64,000 nt of DNA from Cucumis sativus (GCF_000004075.3 NC_026660.2:10540001-10604000), one strand, 5' to 3'. Positions 15,366-28,262 are shown, counted from the first letter of the stretch. Notes: generated by a model not told the origin, from the letters alone. Numbers and translations: made by a program.

Positions 15366-18300
15366 ATGGAGGTGGGATCAGATTTAGACCCTATAGAAGC
15401 TGAATTGGACGCGGACCTTGAACCTGTAAAAGACTGTAATGGACCTGCTCATCACCCTTCCGCTCCATTTGATGAGGTTTTTATTCAAATCTCTGAGCTT
15501 AGCTTTTTATGGGTTCATTTATTGCTCTGAAATTTCCCTTGAAACTCCTGGTAGTTACTGCATTTGTTCATTCAGCTGTGCTGGTGGATTTTCTTTGTTA
15601 CTGGATTTTATGTTTGTTAGGTTGTTGTTGTAGAAGTTTTGTTATTGAGAAACTGAGATAGATACATTTCGTCACCGAGATAGTGGATTGAGTATCTTAT
15701 GGACATTACTTCGCAGGTATTTGACATCTCAACGACGGTTGATCCTAGCTATATAATTTCTCTAATACGAAAACTTCTGCCATTGAACGCGAGTAACACG
15801 CGCAATTCTTGTGGAAATGGGCATGACGGCGGTGACACCTCAGTAAACAAAATGGATGAAGGTGATGGGTATGTATCCGGTGATCAACTCTTTAGTTCTT
15901 CAGGAACAGTGAGTAAATGCCTAGGCATTGAAATTGAGGATGATTCTGGTAAACTTGCTGATAAAGAAGGTGAGGATGAAGGTGCATGTCCCAAATCGGA
16001 GCAGCTTATTTCATCCTCAGAAGAAAAGGTCTGGGAAGAGTATGGTTGCATTCTGTGGGATCTTTCTGCGAGTAGATCTCAAGCAGAACTTATGGTACTT
16101 AAGTTTCCTTCGTCCCCCCACCCACACACACTCTCTGTTCTCCCCGCTTGTCTTGTTAAGAAATGAAGGGGGCTGATAAAATTATTTAACACAGTAGCAA
16201 CATACTCATCATTATTGACCTTCCCAACCATCGTTATTGTGCTCTTTCTTCCCTTATGCCCTCAATAGCCTTGACTTGCAAATGAAAAAATGCTTTTCAA
16301 ATGGCATCAATATTTTGGGTACTCGAGCAATAGTGACATTACGAATTTTACTGGCACCTGCTGATAGAACCCGTTTCATTTATTTAATATACACGTTTAC
16401 ATGTTCCCAGGTTCAAAACCTTGTCCTTGAAGTTCTTTCTGCAAACCTTATGGTCTCACAATCTGTGCGTGTTATGGTATGTGACAATATGACATATTTA
16501 AACAATCCTTTTCCAATATGTGTTAGAAGTTGCATCGTTGTCTTTTATATGAGATGGATAAATTGTGGCTTTGGCATTTTGAGGGTATCACTTATCAGTT
16601 GAGTATTGCTTCAAATTCACATTTAATCAAGTACTTGCTGCAGGAGATTAGCCTTGGAATCATTGGGAACCTGGCTTGCCATGAAGTTCCCATGAAACAT
16701 ATAGTCGCCAAGAGTGGATTAATTACAACCATTGTGTCCCAGTTGTTTCTAGATGATGCTCAATGTTTATGTGAAGTTTGCAGGTAGCATAGAAAAGTAT
16801 GCCTTTCTAATCAATTTATATAATGCCCAATTGAAAATCATATGCAACTTTGTTTTCTCAATGTCTTATTTGGTAAGGTGGACGTTCATGCCCACCATTC
16901 TATATTTTAAGACTCTTTAGGATAATTTTTGTTTCCTATATTTGCCATTAATTGGTATGCCTTCTTCAGTTTTTATGGCCTAGGCCTTCAAATGATATCC
17001 GATGACAGATGTAGGGATAATTTTCTTCGGTCCTACTTGTTCTGTAATATACACATTATTTTATGTATTTATGTCTATTATTGCTTACAGGTTATTAAAC
17101 ACAGGTCTTCAAAGCAGCGAATGTGTCATATGGGCGGAGGCTTTGAATTCTGAGCATGTTCTTTCTCGTATTTTATGGGTTTCTGAGAATACCTTAAATC
17201 CACAGCTTATTGAAAAGGTATCAAAATCTGTATCACGTGAAAGCAAAGAACATAAAAGGTCTCTGTAAATTATAGCATCCATAATGTTACTGCGATGTCA
17301 AATTAATAGCTTGTCTGATAGCTGAAGCCTGAAGTAGTTTGTTTCTTGATCAGAGTGTTGGGCTATTATCAACCATTATTGAAAGTCAGCAAGAAATTGT
17401 TCATGTTCTTCTCTCATGTTTGATGAAGCTGGGTTTGTCGAGTGTTTTGTTCAACCTTTTTTCTTTTGAGATGAAAATATTAACAAATGAAAGATCAGCT
17501 GAAAGGTATTAATCCTCTTTGTCTAAAGATATTAGTCACAGAATTACATGTTGCGTACAGGAATTGCAATTGACTTGTAATCTTCATGCCATTTAATGCT
17601 ACAAGTTTTTATTTCTTACAAAAAACACTTCCTTATTTCTTTATTGATTGTGTGGCATATTGATGTCATTATTAGTATTAAACTTTCCTGAGTTTGGATG
17701 AACGGTGAACTTCTCTTTCCCTGTCTTAGTTGAGAAAATATCTATCATCATGCATACCCCTTTAGCATCCCAAGTATCATTAAGATGTTTTGTAGTCAAT
17801 TGATCCCAAGTTTGAGAGTTCCTTCACCACTCATTGTATTGTAGGAAGAAAATTTCATGCAATTTTTATGCATCAACTAATAACCAAAGAATTTAATGGA
17901 AGAGAAATTTGTTGGATCTGGACTGTGAGGTGAATTTAAGCTGGTCCAGAAATAGTGGGTCATCAAAGAAAGAAGGAAAGAGAAAGTCAAACACACAATA
18001 GTAGGGGAAGTTCTCCAAGAGCACATAGAATTTTATATGTTTCATGGTCGTGGAAGCTCCAATATGACATTTAGTTTGTGATGCTTGTAGATACTATTAG
18101 TAAGAAACGATGATTGGTGAAGCTTCGTTTGAGTCCTTCAGCGTTCTTTCAAACTTCAATTTCAGGCATTCAATTCTGGACGTCATTCTTCGGGCAGTTG
18201 AAGCACTCTCTGGAAATGAAGAGCATTCTCGTGAACTTTGTTCAAATAAAGAACTTTTTCAGCTTGTTCGTGATCTAGTCAAATTGCCAGATGCATTTGA

Positions 18301-19790
18301 GGTACAGTTCAGGTACCTGAAGTAAGAGAGTAGGGCTGTGACCTTATAGTAATAGAGATGGGCGTATTTATACTTGGAAGTGTTAACGTCTCCATATTTT
18401 GTTCTATTTATTAAGACCTGAGTTATTTAATTTACTTTTGTCAGTGTGAACCCATGCATAACTTGTTAAATGTGTCCGTTTTTTGTCCTAAAATATTGTG
18501 TTGCTCAAATGTGGATTTTTTTTGCTGCGTATTGAGTATGATTTACCTCCTTTCCTGTTGTTGAATTTGTTTCTAGAATATGCTGAAGTTTTATTTCTTA
18601 AGCTGTTATTCGATGCATATTTCAAACTACTGTGTTCGGTGCTTCACTGTTGGTTTGCTACAAATATATTTTTCTTCCATGATCAAGGAAACCTTCATCT
18701 TTGAAATGGACATATTTCTTTCCATAGGTTTCCAGTTCTTGTATCAGTGCTGTGGTTTTGATTGCAAATATTCTGTCAGATGTACCTGATCTAGCCTTTG
18801 AGATGTCTCAGGGTAAGTTGAGTTCGCTGTATTTCTTATTACCAAGTTTCTGATGGTAACTATCAGTTTGATTTTTGTTTGCCAATCATCTTATGTGGAC
18901 CTGGAGAGTGATACTTTTGATCTATCCAGATCTGTCTTTCCTACAAGGTCTACTTGATATATTCTCTTTTGTTGGGGATGACTTTGAGGCACGTGATGCT
19001 GTTTGGAGCATCATTGCTAGGATATTGGTTCGTGTTCAAGAAAATGTGATGAGCAGACCAAAGCTGTTTGAGTATGTGTCATTACTCGTGAGTAAGACTG
19101 ATCTCATCGAGGATGATCTTCTAGACCACTGTATGACTGAATCAAATAAAGAAGAGGATGGAATGACCTCTGCCTGCACAAAATCAAACTCTAGATGTAT
19201 ATCTGTATCCTGCCCGTTGAGTTTGTTTGACTTCCCTATTATCATTTAGATTAACATATCTTTTTGGTTCTTAGACTTTGGGTTTCATTCATGTTAGTTC
19301 CTGGATTTCCAGTATAACTTAAATTTAGTCCATGTAGTTAGTTTATTGTTGATTTAAAACAAAAGATTTTGAAAATATATTTACATGGTTTTATTTATTT
19401 GCATGAAAGTTTATTGTTATGTAACTAATTTCCATAAAAAATAATTTTGAAGAATTAAGTTGAAGATCTACCAAAAGTACATATACTAAATTTAAGTTTT
19501 ACTGAAATTAAAAGAGACTAAAATTGGATAATTGAGAGTGTAAGAACGAAAATGGTGTTTTAACCTATTATTTGTCAATGCATGCTAGTCATTTTCAATT
19601 TTTGATGGATCATTTGCATAAATGAGCTTTGTGTTGTCCTTTACTCTTCTGTTAGTTAAGAAGGATAATTTCTATTTTAAATCATTGGACTGCTTCTAAG
19701 GATGAAGGGACAGATGTAAGAGATGAATATTGTTTAGAAGATGTAGACGTCAATAGATTGTTGACCTGTTGCTCTAAACACTCTGAGTAA
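15366..19790 (+). CDS. SAAL1: SAAL1-like armadillo-repeat protein
   Basis: Exons 15366-15476, 15717-16094, 16411-16476, 16644-16783, 17091-17217, 17354-17505, 18166-18301, 18728-18812, 18930-19204 and 19656-19790 join in frame to about 534 residues. The acidic N-terminus is followed by FDISTTVDPSYIISLIRKLL, a low-complexity acidic stretch, then EEKVWEEYGCILWDL and a helical armadillo-like array (EISLGIIGNLACHE, CISAVVLIANIL, DAVWSIIARILVRVQ). These blocks match plant homologues of serum amyloid A-like 1. The animal protein is linked to cell proliferation, but the plant role is not established, and I infer only a protein-binding scaffold. The junction after 19204 uses a weak GT donor chosen because it preserves frame into LRRIISILNHW. 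The 3' end is uncertain: the TAA at 19788-19790 overlaps a strong GTAAG donor, so one more exon is possible. The gene is convergent with the GDSL gene. Confidence 0.82.
19249..19565. mobile_element. MITE-like inverted-repeat element, family B, copy 2, in SAAL1 intron 9
   Basis: Left arm: TTGGTTCTTAGACTTTGG, then CAGTATAACTTAAATTTAGT. The reverse complement of the right arm gives CGTTCTTACACTCTC, then CAGTAAAACTTAAATTTAGT, so the arms match over roughly 75 bases. The right end GGTGTTTTAACC matches the family terminus seen at 14874-15144. It starts only about 45 bases after the exon 9 donor. Non-coding. Confidence 0.7.
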
Positions 19791-21146
19791 GATCTATATC
19801 AATATGTTCATTACGAATTCTTCTCTTATTCTGCAATGTCTGATTTAAATGCTGTGTTTTTTTATTTCCCAACTTGGACGACTAGGGAGTTAGCAGGGAT
19901 GGAAACACACACCCCATAACCCATAGTGTTGCTCTTAGCCACTTTCAGTATGTCACGTTGATGGTAATTGATCTTTGCTGCAGAATTTCAATTAGGAATA
20001 TTTTCGCTAATCACTTCAAATTTTATACTGAGTTGGTGCCTTTTGTTTGTTTGTTTTTTTTGGTTTCAGCCTCTCCATTCGGAACTCAAAGGCCAGGATA
20101 TCATTTTGAATCATTAACAACTGAAAGAAAGCCAATACAGTTAGGTTTTTGAAAATTTGGTTTCCGTGGTTTGGAGAAAGTTAGATTTTGGTTTCAATGG
20201 TTTATACTTTATAATTAGAATTTGGTCCCTATGATTTGATTAAAATCTTATGGACTATTTATGAGGGTTTTATCAAACCATAAAGACTATTTATAGAGGT
20301 TTTATCAAACATTAAGGACTAAATTTTGACTTTTAAAACCATAAGATCTAAATTCTAACTTTCTCCAAAAACTTAGGGACCAATTTGTAATAAACCATAC
20401 AATATTTACTGAATGGATGTGCAGTTTGTGGTTGTACACTGCAACTAGGTCAGGCCTGTTGTTGGATGATAAATTATTGGTCTAAGCCTCCTCAGAGTCC
20501 CAACAGCTTCCGAAATCCTGCGAAATGTTTGGTTATACAATACTTGCCTTATAAGTAGTTTGGAGATGGTTTTAGGACTACAAAGGTTTTGTACTGTGAT
20601 TGATTATAGCTAAAATCACATATTATTCAATGATCATCCCATTGGCACATGAAATAATTGACTGCTTACTTTTATTGGTTCCACCTCACCTATCTTTTTG
20701 AGAATTTTTCATTATCTATTAAATTTAGGTATGTTGTTACGTTAGGGCTATTACTAAATTGATTTTTTCATACTTGAGTTGCACCTTATTTCAGTTTGAT
20801 GCATAATTTCTGGTGTTTTTGTCGTTCTATTGTATAGCAACATAAGCTCTTGCTCTCACGGAGTTTAGTTGTTTTTACACAAGTACGCATAAAGGAGTAC
20901 TTATTTTCCCTCCTAGATATACGAAGTTGGTCAATATAAGAAGGAGCAGGTTTCAAGTGGCTATCACCAGCAGCATGTTACACAACTTTAATAGATGAAG
21001 AATAGCAAGAGATAGCACACTCTGTGCTTGTTTTCCCTTTCAGCCTTTATTTCTCTGCAGAAGAAAGCAATAAAGTGGAGCACGCAACCACACAATAAGT
21101 AAATTCCTATAGCAGGAAACTACTTTGAAACACCCAGGTGTATGAT
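19791..21146. other. Convergent intergenic region between SAAL1 and GDSL
   Basis: The region holds the 3' untranslated sequence of both genes and possibly one more SAAL1 exon, with acceptor-like sites at 19981 and 20068. The inverted-repeat element at 20144-20396 sits in the middle. Nothing else is recognisable. Confidence 0.5.
20144..20396. mobile_element. MITE-like element with long terminal inverted repeats, family C
   Basis: The left arm contains GGAGAAAGTTAGATTTTGG. The reverse complement of the right arm contains GGAGAAAGTTAGAATTTAG, preceded in both by a GGTTT start and a TTGGT(T/C)(T/C)C motif. Arms align over about 60 bases. The element is non-coding and about 250 bases long. Confidence 0.7.
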
Positions 21147-22718
21147 TTATGAAATGAGAGAGATGCCACTGGCTAGCAGACTACTAGCTAAGAACTTGTT
21201 TGCAGCTTCTGAAGGGTGGAATCCATCCCAGAACACGTATTGAGATGCATTAGCACATGTCCCTACCGATTCTGTATTGCATAGGAATGATGTTTCAAGC
21301 AAGCCGGTGCCACAGCAGGCCTTCCTTGCCTCAGAGAAACCTACGTAATTTTATGCATGAGTTAGTGACACATCGTGGGTTCTGATGTATCAATGTGGAT
21401 TTTTCAGTCCTTTGTGATTCCATGTGAGATATTTCATGAGATTTACATTCTACTTTATCCAAGATATTATATGTATGGAGATCCTAGGTTGGAGTTGATG
21501 CAGGCCATTTTTATTTACTCTGAACTACTCTTAATGGCAAACCGTGACCTTACATGAACAAGGGTTAATACAACGTGTCCTTGTGTTCTAAAAAATCTCA
21601 ATGGCATACCATGTTCAGCGGGCTTTGTGATAAGGTCATAGAGAGGTTTGTAAGAGTCCAAGACAACCAGATTGAGGCCATAAAGCTTGGTTCGTAAGCT
21701 CTGAGATGTGGCATTGAGCTTGCTATTGAACGCAACTGCATCATTGTTTAGCTTTGCCACACACTCGTTGCTATCAGATCCAAAAACTGTTATGGCTGCT
21801 GGGAGACATCCAAGCGGTGGCAATGTTGTTACTCCAATTCTCCGTGCTCCCAATGCATATAGATTCTGAAATCATATATTTTGATTACACAACATTCATA
21901 TATGTATCTGTTGCACCTTTTTAATTGAATCAATTTAGGAATTGATGGAGAGCCAGACCTGAATGAAAATTATGTAGGAGGTGATGATGATTTCGCTAAA
22001 CTGACTAACTGTATATTTCTTGTAAAGTAGAGGATTGATGTAATAGTTTTGCAGAAAGTCATTGCTCCCAGCACTGACAAGGTAAATGGCACCAGATATA
22101 ATAGATGAAGCATTGGATTTTCCAGCAACCTCAGCTACTTTGTTCTGATACTCCTTGTAGTGTTCCAGCTGCTGAGTAAAGGAAAGTGCATTCTACAACA
22201 CCACAAGCCTAAACATGTTATTTTAAGGCAGTGCCCAAGATAGAAAAACTGAAGTTTTTGATTTATTACATATAATTCTGCAGTTGTGTCTAGGTATCCA
22301 GAAGCAGCTGAGGCAAAGCTTGCTCCAATCAGGAGGTCCTTTCCTCCTCCACCGAGGTAAGCTTGTGGGTAAGATGTAAATCCTAGGTACTCAGCTATTC
22401 ATAAGCAACAAAAGAAATTAGATCATGTGTTGATTATTTATGAACATAAGTTAGTGAAATGAAATCTAGGTGCAAAGTACCAGTGAAATCTGAGGCAAGT
22501 TTCCCATTGCAGAATCTTCCCGTAGGCTTGTGAGTTATAAAATCTCTTCCGTAAGGGAGGAAGTTTGCTTTAATGAGGGTTTTAAGATGATTATTGATCC
22601 CAACATCGAGGACAGAGTCCCCGAATGTGAACAATGCTGGAACCAGGGGCTGACCATTTGCCAGAGAGATCACAGGAGCAAGGAGAAGAAAGAAAATAGA
22701 TAAACAAGTAGTATCCAT
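21147..22718 (-). CDS. GDSL-type esterase/lipase
   Basis: A secreted serine hydrolase of the plant GDSL (SGNH) family; the substrate cannot be told from sequence. Exons in transcript order are 22481-22718, 22270-22394, 21959-22192, 21610-21865 and 21147-21340; all junctions are GT-AG and give 348 residues, the usual family size. A hydrophobic signal peptide covers about residues 1-22. Block I FTFGDSVLDVG places the nucleophile at Ser35. Block II is the ASFASAASGY segment with its oxyanion Gly near 112. Block III AGSND gives Asn165, and block V WDGFHPS gives Asp323 and His326, so the catalytic set is complete. The YPQAYL...GKDLLIGASFASAASGY pattern recalls the APG-like clade (Arabidopsis At3g53100 or At5g03810 type), by memory only. 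Transcription converges on SAAL1, and PDAT2 lies upstream on the same strand. Confidence 0.95.
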
Positions 22719-24946
22719 CAGTCACACCAAATGAGTTTGTTTGAAAAAATGAAAGTTGGGAACATGCAGTTTTAAAGGGAGATTTGGAAGTGAGGATGGG
22801 TGAAATAATTGGTTTCAAAAGTTTATATGTTCAAGAAATCTGATAATTTACAGCTTGATATGTATTAATTATGTTCATTAGGCCTCACAAGTTTTAGCTG
22901 ACACTGAACCCCCATCTAACATGTATCAGATTGTGTAACCCATATAAGGGTTTTAAATTTCCCAAACTTTCACCTCCGCAAAATGTTTGATGAGTTGATT
23001 TCAGGCTTTCAGCCAAATTTAAGTCTTAGAGTGTAATAAATAAGTGACATTTATCAGTACCGATTTCTTGTTTTCACAGCCGTTCCTTTCACCCACTCAA
23101 TGTGAAGAGCCAATTTAAATTCACTTGAGGACATGTGTACATGCAATTATGTAAATGCATGCTAAAAATTTCATGTTTGACCTTTGGATTTCGTATCGTG
23201 TACCCTTATTTACTTTCCAACTGCTATTTTATTACTATATGTATTTTCCTTGTATAAACAAAGCATAGAACCAGAAGCAGCCTTTTTAAAAAAATATTTA
23301 TTGTTATTATTTGTTCTTTTTAAAAATCTTGCAGGAGAAGGCTTGAAGTATAAGGTTTATTACGTGCACCGAAAGTAACTCGAAATATGGTAAGTGATAT
23401 CTTTTAACCATTTCTCTATCAGGAAGTGCCGCAGCCCTATTATGCTCATTTGTCTTAAGATTTTCGTGGTTTCTTGTGCGCTTAGGTAAGCACCTATGAG
23501 GAAGGTTTTTGTTTTTATTAAGAACTATGAAAGTTAATGTAAATCTTGATTGTAAATAAAATTGAATTGCTTTTGATCTTAGATTCTATCACCCTTACCA
23601 TTTGATCATAATGATAATAGAAACAATAAATGTGACATATTCATCATACTCGGAAAAGGTAACGGTAAAAGTAGTAAATCCCACCATTTTTACACATAAT
23701 GAAGTTGAACAAAGCATTTTTACACATAATCAAGTTGAACAAAGGTGGGTTGAATACTTTCTTTTCTCAATTAGATTGTGCAATTTGATTACAGATTCAA
23801 AGGTAAACCCCACAATTTATTACAAGATAAACAACAAACTTAATTAAATGGTCACTTTTTAGATTACCATTGGTTCAATTGCTTTATCGTGTTTCCCTGG
23901 TAATGTCTACTTTAGAAGTAGAGTCCACCAGTTTTGGTTGTACAAATCTCCCCACTATATTTTATCGTGTATATAGGATATATATTTGACCTGGGGTGAT
24001 TGTCCTTTTTAAATTTTAGTTTTACCCAGTTGAGGCTACCAAATCAAGCTTTGAAACTTGTAAAATATCTTTCGAATATTAAATCAAATCCTAGATAAAT
24101 TACATATTGACCAGGCCAACACTGGTAGTTTGCTTATTTACATTAGCGACTATTGACTATTAGGCCAGCTCTCAGGATTGCTGACGTTTTGATTTTTGGC
24201 GATCTAATTGTTTCCGTTTTGTTTCTTTTCTTGATACCCACTCATCCAATGATTCACCTGCAGGTTGTCTCGCAAGTCATAACTCCATCTCATTGTCAAG
24301 TAAGTTCTTAATTGTTAATGAAATCAAGCTTTGTATTAAGACTGATTTTGTTTTTTTTTCAATTTCTTGATAATTTACATTTGAAATCTTTAAATTAAAT
24401 ACGATGTAATATTGCCAATGGCCACAGTATAGTTAATAGGAAAATAGAAAATGGGAAGGAAGAGAAAAAAGTATCCCCCTACCTCACAGGTAGCTATAGA
24501 AGAGAATAATGGGGCTTCTTTTGTTAATTTATACATGCATATATTAACGTAGCCTGCTACCAAATTGCAAAACCCACCACAATTTCTAAAATCACAAGTT
24601 CTTTTCTATGTCACTTTAAAATAAATGAGACTTTGTCAATGTAAGTTGATTATATGATCGCACAGGTTCTTTTTTCGAAAGACAAATAACAGACAAAATA
24701 TCATTCAACTCCTAGTTTACACTGTGCCAAGATATGTTTCAAAAGATTATATGATCGTAGAGGCACAGAAAATGGACATATTTGGATAGTAGACCTCAAA
24801 CATCACAATATTATTCACATGAAAAAGACCGGGTGCATAAACTCCATTGCCAAGAGTATGAATTCTTTTCCTCTCTTGTATACCCTCCATTTTATGCTCA
24901 CCTGCTCTAAAAGCCTTTTAATTTCTCTTTTAGCTCTCAAACCGAA
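22719..24946. other. Intergenic region between GDSL and PDAT2
   Basis: It includes the GDSL promoter and the PDAT2 3' untranslated region (both genes on the minus strand). A 30-bp direct tandem duplication lies at 23685-23744. No gene is supported; the reading frames present are short and AT-driven. Confidence 0.6.
23685..23744. repeat. Two-copy 30-bp tandem duplication
   Basis: The unit starts CATTTTTACACATAAT and ends AAGTTGAACAAAG. The two copies abut exactly and differ by a single G/C, which indicates a recent duplication. Confidence 0.9.
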
Positions 24947-27900
24947 TCACAGCTTAAGGTTTATTCTCTCTGATAATGTTAATATATCTGAGTAAATCTT
25001 ATCACCACCGATCTCTTCTCCAGCCGCTACCCTCAAGATGTCTTCAATTAGATTAACATTTCCCATTATATCAACGTGAGCACTACTTTCAACTCCTCTT
25101 CCTTCTAGCAGACTAGCAGGAGCCTTGTGTCTGTACTCTCTTACGTGTGTAGGACTGCCTGATGGGTTGAATCGTGTTTTGTTTCTCCACCCTTTTGCAC
25201 ACATGAAACCTGAGCTCACTACCGGTACAGAGTCGTCACCATCGACAAAATACATCCCGCTTCTCAGACAGCCACTCCCTTTTCCCTCGATTGAGAGATC
25301 AATCCTGAATGGAATGCTCTTGCACTTATCATAAGATGAGTCATAGATATATGATCTTTCTGTAGGGATTCCTACTCCGTATAAACAATATATCTCCATA
25401 TCTGGAGCATCTGGGAGTCTGAAACGAGTTTTGCAAAATGTTGAGTTTCATGAACTGAGTCCGCAATGTAGAAGAGTAATGAAATTGATAGTTGGGAAAT
25501 ATGCGTCTAATGTCTATTGTTTCTCAGGGACATGGATTGGGGAAGTTGCTTGATTGCTAAATTTTGAAGTTAGCAGATAATACCTCCAAAACAATGTTCT
25601 TGATGTAAGATACTTACTGGAAATCAGAAAATTCTAAAAACCTATACTGATACTTACTTTGTCTCAAGTGGATTTGACCAGTACTTGTGATGAGCGTATT
25701 TAGGATCATCAAGATCTTCAGCAATCCCATGAGAGAAGTGACTATCCATCCTCTGCATCATTTTTGGAGCCACAATGCGGAGTAGATCGAAAACAGTTTC
25801 GACTGTGTAAGCTTTATTCTCAGAGACTTTTCGAATACTCTCCCTACTCATCTCATCATATTCAGTCCATACGTCGCTACAAGAGAAGCTCGAATCATTG
25901 GAGCCACCGGAGTTCTTAAGTTCCTATTAAAGATGCACTCATTAGTGAATACTATCTTATGCTCACTATATACAGAAAACTGTCCTACTTTGACTACCTA
26001 ATACATTAATCGCTTCTAAGTTTCATCATTTTCCCTAATAAATAATTTAGTTCCAATTCACAGAAAGTAGCTGGAAATTACCTCTAAGTTTTGTGTAGAG
26101 AGCTCTGATGAAGGTCGTGTTGCTGCTTCTTTGCTAAAAGAGATTATTCTTCCATAGTGCACTGGCTCCTGTTCTTGAAAGCATTTTTTTCTTTCACTGT
26201 CATCAGAATCATTTTCGTTTCTAAAAGAATGTGCATCTACTTTCTTCAAATCACAATTCTGAACATCTTCAGGAGACCAATCTAAGTCACCCCAGATGGT
26301 TTCACCACCTTTTGGCAACAAGGAGGCAGTCGAGTCCCAGGTTCGGGAAACCCGCAACAAATGTTCTAAGGTTTGAAAGCCAAGAATTTCAGATTTAAGA
26401 AAACCAGGGGTCATAGCTCTGTAAAATCCCAAGAAAACCAATTTCATTATTTCTCCTTGAATCTATAAGAACACTTCTGTCTGTCATTTACAGGTTAATC
26501 TCTTCATTTGCATAACATTTTTCTTCTTTGTATTTTGTCTTCAATAAATATTTGATAGCTAAATTTGAAAATTCCTTTCTGTAATAGTTCACAAAGCCTG
26601 AGAAATCTTACACTACCAGTCAAGATTTTACACAGTTACAAAAGTAGTATATTTCTTTGTTCTTTTCATCTTAAGAAATAAAAACAAAAAAGAAATCCAT
26701 CTCATATATTTCAAAAATACATTCTATCTTGAAAATTTTAGATCAGAAAAGTTGGTGAAATTTGGAATGAAGGCTATCAATAAATCTAAAACTCTGAAAA
26801 TAAAATATTTTAACCAAAATACTCCAAACTATTGTGATTGATGATGGAAAAAAGAGAAATGAAGATTAAAAAACTTGTCAAGAAGAAAATCAGAATAAGA
26901 CTAACAAATTGCAATAACGACAACGTTTATTCACTAAAAACAAACAAAATACTGTACGGTTACTGGTTACATAACAAACTTAAAATATTTAGAGTGAAGA
27001 AAAGAAGAGAAGAGAACCTGAGCAATGCAACATGTCTGTCTTCAGCGGAAAGAATTTTACTGACTGCCTTTGGAGTTCCCAAAAATGTAGAACCAATATT
27101 CATGATTGCTTTAATATGCTTGGCACACCATCCAAGGCCGCCGCCGCCGCCCATCGGCGGCGGTGCTTCCACCCACTTCATGAAATGCAGGAAGTACAGA
27201 ACCCCCATCGAATGAGGCACCACCACCACTTTATTCCCTCCATTTGTTGCATACATTACCTCTATTTTACTCTTCAATCTGCTCAGGGCTCTGTCTCTAA
27301 CCTGCGTGATTTCTCAACTCAACTATGGCAAACCCAAAGAAGTGTTGAATGTTATATATTTGATTGCAAGTTGAAGAAGAGGATGTTTTGGGTCACATAC
27401 CTCTGTATTTTGGAAGGCGATCCTCCAATCATATGCAGCCATGTGTAAGTTCTTTCCGTCATAACCAATTTTAGCCAAATTTTCAATGAGAACAGCCCAA
27501 ACGAAGTAGCCTTGGGCGAAGTAATCCGCGGCCACAAGGCCTTCGACTGGCCGGACTCGAATGCCTGGTGGGTCAAGCCCTGTTTCATTGTCCAGAGAAA
27601 GATGCTCCAACCAGCATAGTGGTCTGGAAAATTCAATTCAAATTTTCAAATGGGTACTGCCAGAATCAATACAAAGCTTCAGAAATGTAAAATCGGTCTG
27701 GAACTTCCTAACCTTTTCAATGTTTCAGTGAAACTCCCACCCCACAGGCGCTTTCGAAACAGGCCCTCGGCGCAGGGCTTGCCATCCCAGAGCTCTAGCC
27801 CGCCGGTGACAATCCCGGGCACTAAAACGACTGGGTGACGACCTGATATGCCTTCTCGCTTTAGAACAGCGCCCGGAGAATCAATGACCGGAAAGCCAGG

Positions 27901-28203
27901 TAGTGAAAGAGGCAAATAATGGTAGAGGAAAAACATCAACCACCAAAATGTACAAATATATCCAATAATCCAACAGCAGTTATCTAAGCACTTCCACTCT
28001 CTTGATTGGCCCCTGTTGATGTTCTTGTTTCTTTTCTTCTTATCGTCCTTGTCTTGCTTCTTTTGCATCAAGTTCTTCACATATGCGACAATGACATTAC
28101 GTTTATTATCTGATTTATGTGCTTCAATGGATTGAAGCCCCATAGAAGAACTCTTAACAGGGTTGACGAAGTACAATTTGCGGAGACGAAGAACAGAGGC
28201 CAT
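24947..28203 (-). CDS. PDAT2: Phospholipid:diacylglycerol acyltransferase (PDAT2-like)
   Basis: The enzyme transfers an acyl chain from phosphatidylcholine to diacylglycerol, making triacylglycerol in the ER membrane. Exons in transcript order: 27713-28203, 27401-27623, 27018-27301, 26082-26418, 25658-25923 and 24947-25418, joined in frame to 690 residues. A basic cytosolic N-terminus leads into one membrane segment at about residues 76-100 (CCWIIGYICTFWWLMFFLYH). Next come HPVVLVPGIVTGGLELW, the LCAT-family lid region and DNETGLDPPGIRVR. The nucleophile motif PHSMG has Ser269, the Asp block DGDDSVPV starts at about 593, and the His block AHVDIMGN has His648. The N-terminus (MASVLRLRKL), the MSRESIRKVSEN block and the C-terminus (GGDKIYSDI) resemble Arabidopsis PDAT2 more than PDAT1; this comparison is from memory. 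The GC-rich codons for a Gly run (MGGGGG) in exon 3 are normal for the family. Confidence 0.95.
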
Positions 28204-28262
28204 TGAATAAGGAGTGAAAAAGTTGAAATCAAGAAAATTAAAGAAGAATGAAGAGAACCCAT
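28077..28262 (-). promoter_or_regulatory. Possible upstream ORF overlapping the PDAT2 start
   Basis: A 61-codon minus-strand frame starting at 28262 (MGSLHSSLIF...) begins 59 bases before the PDAT2 ATG and overlaps it out of frame. If the transcript starts upstream of it, scanning ribosomes would meet this ATG first. The transcription start is unknown. Confidence 0.3.

Noticed and set aside
21147..28203. GDSL and PDAT2 as a functional lipid gene cluster
   Set aside because: Same strand and both lipid-related, but separated by 2.2 kb with no shared regulatory motif visible. Adjacency alone is not evidence of co-function in plants.
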